From: Longispora sp047121295
GTDB taxonomy: Bacteria; Actinomycetota; Actinomycetes; Mycobacteriales; Micromonosporaceae
NCBI RefSeq assembly: GCF_047121295.1
Contig: NZ_CP139447.1
Span: forward strand, 7,006,001-7,070,000
DNA length: 64,000 bases
Reading direction: 5' to 3'
A model generated the notes under the pieces. The model was given only the letters and a program-made list of their open reading frames with translations. It was not told where the DNA came from and did not search any database. The position numbers were made by a program, and so were the translations under genes. This document shows positions 1-7,560 of the stretch, piece by piece. How positions within the stretch are numbered: position 1 is the first letter of the stretch; every line of letters starts with the position of its first letter.

Positions 1-1
1 C

Positions 2-1672
2 ACCCGCGACCGGCTCGCCGCCGGGGCCGCGCACCGGCCGGGCCACGACTACCTGGGCGCCGACCAGCTCATCACCGACCTGGAGCTGATCCGCGACTCG
101 CTGGACCGCAACGGCGGACACCTGGCGGCCACCGGCCGGCTCGGCTCGCTGATCCGGGCCGTCGCGGCGTTCGGGCTGCGGCTGGCGACCCTGGACGTCC
201 GGGAGCACGCCGACGCCCACCACGGGGTGCTCGCCCAGCTGTACGCGCACGTCGGCGAGGTCGACTACCCGGCGCTGACCCGGGCCCAGCGCACCGAGCT
301 GCTGATCCGCGAGCTGTCCTCCCGCCGCCCGTTGTCCACCCCGGACACCCCGCTGAACGCCGCCGGCACCAAGACGCTGGGCGTGTTCCGGGCGGTCCGC
401 GCGGCCCGGGACCTGTTCGGGCCGGACATCATCGAGTCCTACATCGTGTCCATGACCCAGGGCATCGACGACGTGCTGGCCGCCGTGGTGCTGGCCCGCG
501 AGACCGGGCTGAAGGGCATCGGGTTCGTGCCGCTGCTGGAGACCCCGGCCGAGCTGTCGGCGGGCGGGGAGATCCTGGACGCGCTGCTGAGCGTCGCGGC
601 GTACCGGGAGCTGGTCGGCGACGTGCAGGAGGTGATGCTGGGCTACTCCGACTCGAACAAGGAGGCCGGCATCACCACCTCGCAGTGGGCCATCCACCAG
701 GCCCAGCGTTCGCTCCGCGACGTCGCGGCCAAGCACGGGGTGCGGCTGCGGCTGTTCCACGGCCGGGGCGGCACCGTCGGGCGGGGCGGCGGGCCGACCC
801 GGGAGGCGATCCTGGCCCAGCCGTACGGCACCCTCGACGGCGCGATCAAGGTGACCGAGCAGGGCGAGGTGATCTCGGACAAGTACACCCTGCCGGCCCT
901 GGCCAGGGAGAACCTGGAGCTGTCGCTGGCCGCCGTCCTGGAGGCCTCGGTGCTCCACACGTCTCCCCGGCAGCCGTCGGCGTCGCTGGAGTCGTGGAAC
1001 AAGGCGATGGACGTGGTCTCCGGCACGGCGTTCACGGCGTATCAGGGCCTGGTCAACGACCCGGAGCTGCCCGCGTACTACTGGGCCGCCAGCCCCACCG
1101 AACTCCTCGGCGCGCTGAACATCGGCTCCCGGCCGGCCAAGCGGCCCGACGCGGGCGCGGGGCTCGGCGGGCTGCGGGCCATCCCGTGGGTGTTCGGCTG
1201 GACGCAGTCCCGGCAGATCGTCCCCGGCTGGTACGGCGTCGGGTCCGGGCTGGCCGCCGCGCGCGCCGCCGGGCTGGGCGACTCCCTCGCCGAGATGTTC
1301 GAGCGGTGGGACTTCTTCCGGACGTTCCTCTCCAATGTGGAGATGACCCTGGCGAAGACGGACCTGGCGATCACCCGGCGCTACGTCACCGAGCTGGTGC
1401 CCGAGCATCTGCACCGGTTCTACGACCAGATCGTGGACGAGCACGCCTCCACGGTCCGCGAGGTGCTGGCGATCACCGGGGAGTCCGAGCTGCTGGAGAA
1501 CCAGCCGACGCTGCGCCGCACCCTGGCGGTCCGCGACACCTACCTGGAGCCGCTGCACCACCTCCAGGTCGCGCTGCTCAAGCGGCACCGGCAGAAGCCC
1601 GACCCGCTGCTGGAGCGCGCGCTGCTCACCACGATCAACGGCATCGCGGCCGGGCTGCGCAACACGGGCTGA
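2..1672 (+). CDS. ppc: Phosphoenolpyruvate carboxylase, 3' part (5' end outside window)
   Basis: The enzyme carboxylates phosphoenolpyruvate with bicarbonate to oxaloacetate, replenishing the TCA cycle in the cytoplasm. The frame is open from base 2, so the 556 residues seen are the C-terminal part of a protein that is usually about 900 residues. Visible family motifs are GYSDSNKEAG and, about 40 residues later, the glycine-rich loop FHGRGGTVGRGGGPTREA needed for catalysis, followed by QGEVISDKY. The C-terminus ends in NTG, matching the conserved PEPC tail. The gene stops just before a short hairpin and the convergent small gene at 1683-1832. Identification is secure; only the start is missing. 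Confidence 0.97.
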   Translation, partial: TRDRLAAGAAHRPGHDYLGADQLITDLELIRDSLDRNGGHLAATGRLGSLIRAVAAFGLRLATLDVREHADAHHGVLAQLYAHVGEVDYPALTRAQRTELLIRELSSRRPLSTPDTPLNAAGTKTLGVFRAVRAARDLFGPDIIESYIVSMTQGIDDVLAAVVLARETGLKGIGFVPLLETPAELSAGGEILDALLSVAAYRELVGDVQEVMLGYSDSNKEAGITTSQWAIHQAQRSLRDVAAKHGVRLRLFHGRGGTVGRGGGPTREAILAQPYGTLDGAIKVTEQGEVISDKYTLPALARENLELSLAAVLEASVLHTSPRQPSASLESWNKAMDVVSGTAFTAYQGLVNDPELPAYYWAASPTELLGALNIGSRPAKRPDAGAGLGGLRAIPWVFGWTQSRQIVPGWYGVGSGLAAARAAGLGDSLAEMFERWDFFRTFLSNVEMTLAKTDLAITRRYVTELVPEHLHRFYDQIVDEHASTVREVLAITGESELLENQPTLRRTLAVRDTYLEPLHHLQVALLKRHRQKPDPLLERALLTTINGIAAGLRNTG

Positions 1673-1675
1673 GCG

Positions 1676-1695
1676 GACGCCGCTACTTCGGCGTC
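1676..1695. terminator. Small hairpin between convergent ppc and the 49-aa gene
   Basis: A perfect 7-bp stem (GACGCCG/CGGCGTC) encloses a 6-nt loop immediately after the ppc stop. It lacks a strong T-run, and the stop of the small minus-strand gene lies in its loop. It may work as a weak bidirectional terminator. Confidence 0.35.
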
Positions 1696-1832
1696 GGCAG
1701 CAGCGACAGCTCGGCGATCACCCGGATGCCGTAGCAGCAGGCCCCGGCCAGTCCGACCGCGACGAGCACCCACACGACGGCGAGCCACTTCGGACTGCGA
1801 GGTGGCTCGTCGTCGGCGTCGGGGCCCCACAT
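1683..1832 (-). CDS. Small single-pass membrane protein (49 aa), unknown
   Basis: This frame encodes 49 residues starting MWGPDADDEPPRSPKW. An acidic, proline-containing N-terminus is followed by one hydrophobic segment at about residues 17-34 (LAVVWVLVAVGLAGACCY) and a short tail ending LLPTPK. The ATG at 1832 is preceded by a good Shine-Dalgarno (GGAGGGT, 5 nt upstream), which supports real translation despite the small size. It is convergent with ppc and lies downstream of the Sat/CysC fusion gene on the same strand, about 67 nt after its stop. I do not recognise a family. A membrane role is inferred only from the hydrophobic segment. Confidence 0.6.
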   Translation of the reverse strand: MWGPDADDEPPRSPKWLAVVWVLVAVGLAGACCYGIRVIAELSLLPTPK

Positions 1833-1899
1833 GTCGCACCCTCCACAGAAGTGCCGCCGTGGCCGGAGCAGGGACGTGGCGTAACCGGAAAATGGGTCT

Positions 1900-3417
1900 T
1901 CAGCGGTGCGTCGGCTCGAGCCAGCCCTCCGCCGTGAGGTATTCGAGGACCGTCGCCACCGCCTCGTCCACCGTGCCCGCCGTGTCCAGGGTCAGCTCCG
2001 CGTCGGTCGGGATCTCGTACGGGTCGTGCACGCCCGTCATGTTCGTGATCTCGCCGGCGCGGGCCTTCGCGTACAGCCCCTTGCGGTCGCGGTGTTCGCA
2101 CACCTCCAACGGGGTGGCGATGTGCACCAGGATGAAGCCGGCCCCGGCCTCGTGCGCGAGCTTGCGGGCCTCGGCCCGGCCGTGCGCGTACGGCGCGATC
2201 GGGCAGCACAGGGCCAGCCCGCCGTGCCGCGCGACCTCGGCGGCCACGAACCCGATCCGGGTGATGTTCAGGTCCCGGTCGGCCCGGGAGAAGCCCAGCC
2301 CGGACGACAGCAGCCGGCGGACCACGTCGCCGTCCAGCAGGCTGGCGTTGCGGTCGCCGCCCTCCAACAGCGCCTCGTGCACGCCCCGGGCGATCGTGGA
2401 CTTGCCCGCCCCGGACAGGCCGGTGAACAGCACGACCAGGCCGCGTTCCCGGCGCGGCGGCCGGGACCGGCGCAGCTCGCGGGCCACGGCCGGCGGGGTG
2501 TGCCACTCGGGCAGGGTCACGCCCCGGTCCTGCAGGTCCGCGATCTCCCGGTTGGTCAGCGCGAGCCGGCGGGTGTGCGGCGGCACGTCGTCCCGGGAGC
2601 GCCACTGGCCGTCCCGGGCGTCGTAGGCCAGCTCGCGGGGCAGCACGACGCGCAGGCCGCCGGCCGTGATGGTGGCCGCACCCGACAGCAGGTGCGTCAC
2701 CCCGTAGGCCGCCGCGACCCGGCTGTGCAGCAGGGCGTCGCGCACGTCGTCGCCGGTCCGGCTCAGCGGCACGGCGACGATGGTGGCCGCCGGCAGCCGG
2801 TCGCGGGCCGCGAGCACGGAGCGGACCAGAGCCTCGGGCGGCAGGCCGTCCGGGCCGGGGCCGCCGACCGGCACGATGATCAGCACGTGGCCGGCGATGG
2901 TGCGGGCCGCGTGCGCGAGCTGGGCGAGCTGCGGCCGGTGCAGCGGCCGGTCGGCGATCACGCCGAGCACCCGCCCCGACGGCAACAGGTCGCGGACCTC
3001 GGCCGGGCCGAGCCGGAGCTTCTTGAACGCGCCGCGCGGGCCCTCGCCGAGCCGGCGGAGCTGGCCCGAGATGTACACGGAGCCGGCCCGGGCCTCCCAG
3101 GTCTCGGTCACGTCCAGGGCGGCCGCCGGGGCCGCCTCGGTGTCGGTGAGCACCAGGACCCTGCGCATCGGGTTGGTCAGGTCGAGCTTGCCGGTCAGCT
3201 CGACCGGCACCTCCAGGGTGACCGGCGCCGACCAGGGGGTGCCGTCGGCGAGGCGCCCGCGCCGGGTGACCGCCACCAGGTCCGCCCTGCTCAGGAAACC
3301 CGTCAGCGGGGCGTACGCCCCGCTGAGCAGTAGTTCGAGATCGGCGAGCTCCCGTGGTCGGGGCGTGTACGTCGGCGCGCCCCGTAGTACCTCGTCTGGC
3401 AGAACCCAGCCGTTCAT
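1900..3417 (-). CDS. cysC: ATP-sulfurylase-like domain fused to adenylylsulfate kinase (APS kinase)
   Basis: The C-terminal domain (about residues 325-500 of 505) is an APS kinase, which phosphorylates APS to PAPS: Walker A GLSGAGKSTIA, then LLDGDVVRRLL, GFSRADRDLNI and the lid KARAGEITNMTG. The N-terminal 320 residues resemble ATP sulfurylase (GAYAPLTGFLSRADLVAV; PWSAPVTLEVP). However, the nucleotide motif QxRNPxHxxH reads ADRPLHRPQLAQL and the HPLVG region reads VPVGGPGPDG, so this domain is probably not catalytic. ATP sulfurylase activity could come from cysDN at 26244-28413. The neighbours are a DM13 protein and polysaccharide genes, and the likely role is PAPS supply to the two sulfotransferases in this region. 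The kinase call is secure; the dead-sulfurylase statement rests on motif reading. Confidence 0.9.
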   Translation of the reverse strand: MNGWVLPDEVLRGAPTYTPRPRELADLELLLSGAYAPLTGFLSRADLVAVTRRGRLADGTPWSAPVTLEVPVELTGKLDLTNPMRRVLVLTDTEAAPAAALDVTETWEARAGSVYISGQLRRLGEGPRGAFKKLRLGPAEVRDLLPSGRVLGVIADRPLHRPQLAQLAHAARTIAGHVLIIVPVGGPGPDGLPPEALVRSVLAARDRLPAATIVAVPLSRTGDDVRDALLHSRVAAAYGVTHLLSGAATITAGGLRVVLPRELAYDARDGQWRSRDDVPPHTRRLALTNREIADLQDRGVTLPEWHTPPAVARELRRSRPPRRERGLVVLFTGLSGAGKSTIARGVHEALLEGGDRNASLLDGDVVRRLLSSGLGFSRADRDLNITRIGFVAAEVARHGGLALCCPIAPYAHGRAEARKLAHEAGAGFILVHIATPLEVCEHRDRKGLYAKARAGEITNMTGVHDPYEIPTDAELTLDTAGTVDEAVATVLEYLTAEGWLEPTHR

Positions 3418-3530
3418 GTGACAGCCCCCTCCCTTGGCCCGTCGCCCCTGCGGGCCACATGGGGCCTGCGGCCCTGACAGTCTCCCAGCCTGTCAAGAAG
3501 AGGTCGAGTCGCCACCCAGGGCTGTCGCTG

Positions 3531-4016
3531 TTACGTCAGATCGGCGGCGCCGAACGACGCACTGAACCTTTTACACCAGATCGTCACGCTCTTGTAGAGA
3601 TCCAGGTCGGTGCCGGGTGGGATGTCGTACACCTGGCTGCCCTTGTTGCCCTTGAGCCGGCCGAGCTCGACATAGCGCGAGGCATCGAGGTCCGTCACCG
3701 TCGCGGCCTGGTCGGTGATCCAGACCCGCAGGTCGGGGCCGTTACTGGTGTCCAGGTCGCGCAGCACGAGCACGTGCCGGCCGTCGGCGAGCCGGACCAG
3801 TTCGGCGGAGCCGGCCGTCGCGTGCTCGTGGCTGACGAAGGCGCCCCGGCGCAGGACCGAGTCGGCCGGAGCCGAGGTCGACGGCGTCGAAGTCACGGAT
3901 GGTAGCGCCTCCCGCACCGTCCGGTCCACGACCAGCTTCCACGGCTGGAACCAGAACAGTCCGAAGGCGACGGCGACCGCGAGCACCGGACCGGCGAGGA
4001 CGAGCTTCTTCCGCAT
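3531..4016 (-). CDS. Membrane-anchored DM13 domain protein
   Basis: The 161-residue protein has an N-terminal hydrophobic segment (about residues 5-24, LVLAGPVLAVAVAFGLFWF). A Ser/Thr/Pro spacer follows, then a DM13 domain (about residues 56-159) with the typical GSAELVRLADGRHVLVLRDL, GPDLRVWI and the C-terminal YKSVTIWCKRF, whose cysteine is the residue the family conserves. DM13 domains are proposed to take part in redox or electron transfer at the cell surface; the true function is not known. The ATG at 4016 begins directly with MRKK, a good membrane-insertion n-region. It sits between the GH26-like lipoprotein and the APS kinase fusion on the same strand. Confidence 0.82.
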   Translation of the reverse strand: MRKKLVLAGPVLAVAVAFGLFWFQPWKLVVDRTVREALPSVTSTPSTSAPADSVLRRGAFVSHEHATAGSAELVRLADGRHVLVLRDLDTSNGPDLRVWITDQAATVTDLDASRYVELGRLKGNKGSQVYDIPPGTDLDLYKSVTIWCKRFSASFGAADLT

Positions 4017-4062
4017 GCCCCCAGCCTGCCCGGTCCGGGCAGGTTCGGACCTTACGAGCCGG

Positions 4063-5994
4063 TTACCGCGCCGGGAGCCGGACGTCGAACATCCGGTTGC
4101 TCATCAGCCCCCGGAACGCCGCCGCCGCCTGCGGGGTCGCGTCGATCCGGGAGTCGCGGCCCTCCGCGTTCGGCGAGTCGAAGTAGACCAGGGCCTTCAC
4201 CCGGGGGAACAGCGCCATCTGGTCGGCCGTCGTCGCGAAGAACCACGGCTTGTGGCCCGGGTTCCCGCCCGACTGCCACACCCCCCACTCGGCGACCATC
4301 AGGGGCTTGTCCGGGAAGGTCCGCGCGGCCCACGAGTAGATGCCCGGCCAGGACTTGCCGACCAGCGTGCGGTTGACCATCTCCACGAAGTCGCCGTAGC
4401 CGAAGCCGGCCTCGCTGTAGGCGTACACGTCCCAGCTGACCCAGTCGATGACGTCGTCGCCCGGGTAGAGGTCGCCGAACCAGGGCTGCACATTCCACGG
4501 TACGTAGGACATGTAGCACATCACCGTGACCGCGTTCGTCACTCCCTTGGCGCGCAACCGCTCGACGACGTGCCGGAACATCGCCGCGTAGTCCCGGGCC
4601 GTCATGCCCGAGCCCTCGCGCGCGATGACGTCGTTCTCCGGCTCGTGGTGCACGGTCAGGTAGAACGGATCGGTGTACGTGGACCGGATGTGCGCGGCGA
4701 GCCGGTCGATCACCCGGTCGTAGTCCCCGGCGGCGACCCGGTCCCAGCGCATCAGCGGCTTCCAGTTCAGGAACAGCAGCCGCTCGTGGCCGGGCTCGCG
4801 GGCCAGCGCCACCTCCCACGGGGTGGGGAACAGCTCCTCGCCCCGATGGTAGTGGTGGAAGATCTGCTGCGGCCGGCCCGCCGTCGCCTCGAACTCGCGC
4901 ATCGCCTGGTCGCGCGGCTGGTTGGTGTGCGCGGCCGGGGCCACGCCGGTGAGGATGCCGCAGGTGGGCACGAGCTTCGGGCCGACGGTGCAGGCAGGGG
5001 CCGGCGGCTCCTCGGGCTCCTCGGTCGGCACGACGGTGGGGCCGGGGCTGACCGAAGGGCTGGCCGACGGGCTCGGCGCGGCGGGGCTGGGCGTGGGCAC
5101 CGGGGCCTGCGTCGGGTCCGGTCCGGGGGTCGACGGGCTCGGGCTGGGCTGGGCCGGGGCCGGCGTCGACGCGGCGGGGCTCGGGCTGGACTGCGGCGCG
5201 GTGGGGCCCGGGCTGGGCTGGTTCGGGTCGGGGATCGGGCTGGGCTCGCCGGTGGGCGGCACCGGGTCGCCCGACGGGGGCACCGGCTCGGTCGGCGGCT
5301 GCGGCGGCGGGACCGGGTCCGAGGCGGACCCCGGGTCCGGGCTCGGCGTCGGAGAGGGGCCGCCCGGGCTCGGTGGGGTCGTGCCGGGGTCATCCGCCGG
5401 CGTCGGCGACGCCGGATCCTGCCAGCGGCCCGTCCGGGGGTCCTCCCGGGTCAGCCGCAGGGTCGGCGCGCCCGAGGGGGCCTCCGAGCTGCGGAACTTC
5501 AGCAACCCGTCGGGGCTGGTCAGCGCGAAGGCGTACTTGCCGGTGGACTGCACCACCCGGCTCACGTCGAACGTCAGCGCCGTGGCGGACGTCGTGATCG
5601 TGCTCGTACCGATCACCCGGCCGACCTGCGGCGCCCGGCTGGCCAGGGTGCGCTCGCTCCACCCGGTGTCGGGGACCGAGACCAGCTCGACGAGCCCGGG
5701 CTGCGCGCCGGGCAGCGGGGTCAGGGTCAGGGTGCTGCGCAGCCGGCCGGTGCCGCGCGGCACCTCGGTGACCTGGAAGCGCAGGTAGGACACCATCGCC
5801 TCGGTGCCGGACCGGCCGGTGGCCAGCTCGGGGTCGCGGGCGACGGCCGGGGTGCGGCCGTTGCGCAGGTACGCGTCGGCGGCCACCCGGACGAGGACGT
5901 CGGGGGTCACGGGCGAACTCGTGCAGGCGGCCAGTCCACCGCCCAGGCAGAGCACGGTGGTGACGAGGGCGACTCGACGGTCCACGCATCTCAT
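4063..5994 (-). CDS. Secreted lipoprotein with DNRLRE-like domain and GH26-like glycosidase domain
   Basis: The 643-residue protein starts with a lipoprotein signal ending in the lipobox LAAC (Cys about residue 24). A beta-rich domain of about 170 residues (AADAYLRNG to APTLRLTRED) resembles DNRLRE/CBM96-type carbohydrate-associated modules. A Pro/Ser/Thr/Gly linker of about 130 residues follows. The C-terminal 290 residues resemble GH26 beta-mannanase-type hydrolases, with a candidate acid/base glutamate in LTVHHEPEND (about 449) and a nucleophile in MVAEWG (about 569). A GTG 24 nt upstream (6018) is an alternative start; neither start has a clear ribosome site. It diverges from the polysaccharide operon at 6196, so a role in trimming or releasing the exported polymer is plausible but inferred. 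Confidence 0.8.
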   Translation of the reverse strand: MRCVDRRVALVTTVLCLGGGLAACTSSPVTPDVLVRVAADAYLRNGRTPAVARDPELATGRSGTEAMVSYLRFQVTEVPRGTGRLRSTLTLTPLPGAQPGLVELVSVPDTGWSERTLASRAPQVGRVIGTSTITTSATALTFDVSRVVQSTGKYAFALTSPDGLLKFRSSEAPSGAPTLRLTREDPRTGRWQDPASPTPADDPGTTPPSPGGPSPTPSPDPGSASDPVPPPQPPTEPVPPSGDPVPPTGEPSPIPDPNQPSPGPTAPQSSPSPAASTPAPAQPSPSPSTPGPDPTQAPVPTPSPAAPSPSASPSVSPGPTVVPTEEPEEPPAPACTVGPKLVPTCGILTGVAPAAHTNQPRDQAMREFEATAGRPQQIFHHYHRGEELFPTPWEVALAREPGHERLLFLNWKPLMRWDRVAAGDYDRVIDRLAAHIRSTYTDPFYLTVHHEPENDVIAREGSGMTARDYAAMFRHVVERLRAKGVTNAVTVMCYMSYVPWNVQPWFGDLYPGDDVIDWVSWDVYAYSEAGFGYGDFVEMVNRTLVGKSWPGIYSWAARTFPDKPLMVAEWGVWQSGGNPGHKPWFFATTADQMALFPRVKALVYFDSPNAEGRDSRIDATPQAAAAFRGLMSNRMFDVRLPAR

Positions 5995-6124
5995 ACGTGC
6001 ATATTTACAGTGTTTCACGACACCGGTGGGTTAAAACTCCGCAACTCGCCGCGCACCCTCGACCCCCGCCGGTCGTTGGCCGTTTAGTCGGCCTGTGCGC
6101 ATTGCCGCACATCGGAGGGAGGCC

Positions 6125-6165
6125 GGATTTGTTCTATAGTACTTTTTTCATAATTTGTCCCCGAT
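6125..6165. promoter_or_regulatory. AT-rich tract between divergent GH26-like gene and polysaccharide operon
   Basis: The 201-nt divergent intergenic region contains a stretch that is strikingly AT-rich for this genome (TTCTATAGTACTTTTTTCAT and following bases). TATAGT at 6134-6139 is a possible -10 for the plus-strand operon, but I see no clear -35. It is listed as a candidate regulatory region only. Confidence 0.35.
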
Positions 6166-6195
6166 TGTAACGATGCGAAAGGTCCCCGCATCCCC

Positions 6196-7560
6196 ATGGA
6201 CGTGTCTCGGCCGGCCACGTACGACCTCTCCGACTACCTCAGCGCGCTCCGCCGGAGCTGGTGGGTGGCCGTGCTGGCCGCGGCGCTCGGGTTCGCCGGG
6301 GCCACGGCGTTCACCCTGACCCAGCACAAGCTGTACGAGTCCTCGGCCTCCGTCCTCGTCCAGCCCACCGGGGTCACCGACACGAACGTGACCGGCGGCC
6401 GGACCAAGGGCGACATCAACCTGGACACCGAGGCCCAGCTCGTGAAGTCCACGGCCGTGGCCACCGACGCCGGGAAGCTGATGCGCAGCGCGAAGACCGC
6501 GCCGCAGCTCGCCCACCGGGTGTCGGTCGCCGTGCCGCCGAACACGTCGGTCCTGGTCATCACGTACTCCGAGCACTCGCCGCGCGCCGCGCAGGCCGGC
6601 GCGCACGCGTTCGCCGAGGCCTACCTGGCCAACCGGAACGAGAGCGCGAAGGCCGACCTGACCGGCCAGACCGGCACCCTCGACCGCAAGATCAAGCAGG
6701 TGAACGCCGACCTGGCGAGCCTGCCGACCAGCATGGACCGGGCCCAGCCGGAGGTCGAGAGCCGGCGGTCCAACCTGTCCAACCAGCTCAACACGCTCAC
6801 GTCCCGGCTGAACCAGCTCGCGACCACCACGGTCAACGGCGGCAAGATCATCAGCGATGCCGACCTGCCGCACCAGGCCATCAAGCCCAGCGTGCCGCTC
6901 AACCTGGGCAGCGGCGCGCTCGCCGGCCTCGTGGTCGGCATCGGGATCGCCCTCGGCCGGGAGCGCTTCGACCGCCGGGTCCGGCGCGGGGTGGACCTGC
7001 CCCGGCGCGCCGACGTGCCGCTGCTCGCCGAGCTGGCCGCGATCGACGACCGGTACGACCCGGGGACCGAGAGCGGGCGCGCCTTCGCCCGGCTGCGCAA
7101 CGAGATCGCGTGCGGGGAGCACCGGCTGATCGTGGTGACCGGCGCGGCCCCGGGCTCGGCGGCCACCCTGGTCGCCGCCAACCTGGCCGGGGCGTTCGCG
7201 CACGCCGGCAACAACGTCTCCCTGCTCACCCAGCACGCGCAGGACGCCACCGGGCAACTGCAGGTCGAGTCGGTGCGCCGGACGCTGGACAAGCTGCGAG
7301 CCCGGGCCGAGTACGTCATCATCGAGGCCCCCTCCACGGCCACCAGCGCCGACGCCCAGAGCCTCGCCAGCCTGTGCGACGCCGCGATCATGGCCGTCGA
7401 GGCCCGCCGATGTACGCACGCGCAGGTCGTCGACGCCGCCGACCAGCTGCGCCGGGTGGACACCGCCCTGCTCGGCGGGGTGCTGACCCCGCGGCTGCGG
7501 GCCGCCGTCGCCCGGCCCGCGCAGCCGGAACCGGTCGAGCCGCAGCCGCAGTTGACGTGA
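6196..7560 (+). CDS. Wzz-like chain-length/polysaccharide co-polymerase with degenerate tyrosine-kinase domain
   Basis: The 454-residue protein begins with a Wzz-type region: a first membrane segment at about residues 24-43 (WVAVLAAALGFAGATAFTL), an extracytoplasmic coiled region, and a second membrane segment at about 235-250 (LGSGALAGLVVGIGIALG). The C-terminal domain resembles bacterial tyrosine autokinases (BY-kinases). The position of the Walker A reads GAAPGSAATLVAANLAGAF where active members have PGEGKS, so the catalytic lysine is missing. The Walker B-like stretch is YVIIEAPS. Known relatives set polymer length in Wzx/Wzy pathways. The stop overlaps the GTG of the next gene (GTGA), indicating translational coupling. 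It is the first gene of a six-gene operon. Confidence 0.85.
   Translation: MDVSRPATYDLSDYLSALRRSWWVAVLAAALGFAGATAFTLTQHKLYESSASVLVQPTGVTDTNVTGGRTKGDINLDTEAQLVKSTAVATDAGKLMRSAKTAPQLAHRVSVAVPPNTSVLVITYSEHSPRAAQAGAHAFAEAYLANRNESAKADLTGQTGTLDRKIKQVNADLASLPTSMDRAQPEVESRRSNLSNQLNTLTSRLNQLATTTVNGGKIISDADLPHQAIKPSVPLNLGSGALAGLVVGIGIALGRERFDRRVRRGVDLPRRADVPLLAELAAIDDRYDPGTESGRAFARLRNEIACGEHRLIVVTGAAPGSAATLVAANLAGAFAHAGNNVSLLTQHAQDATGQLQVESVRRTLDKLRARAEYVIIEAPSTATSADAQSLASLCDAAIMAVEARRCTHAQVVDAADQLRRVDTALLGGVLTPRLRAAVARPAQPEPVEPQPQLT

Noticed and set aside
6261..7556. Upstream part of the long open frame that contains the Wzy-like protein
   Set aside because: Only the part after the GTG at 7557 looks like a protein; the rest is a shadow of the Wzz-like gene.
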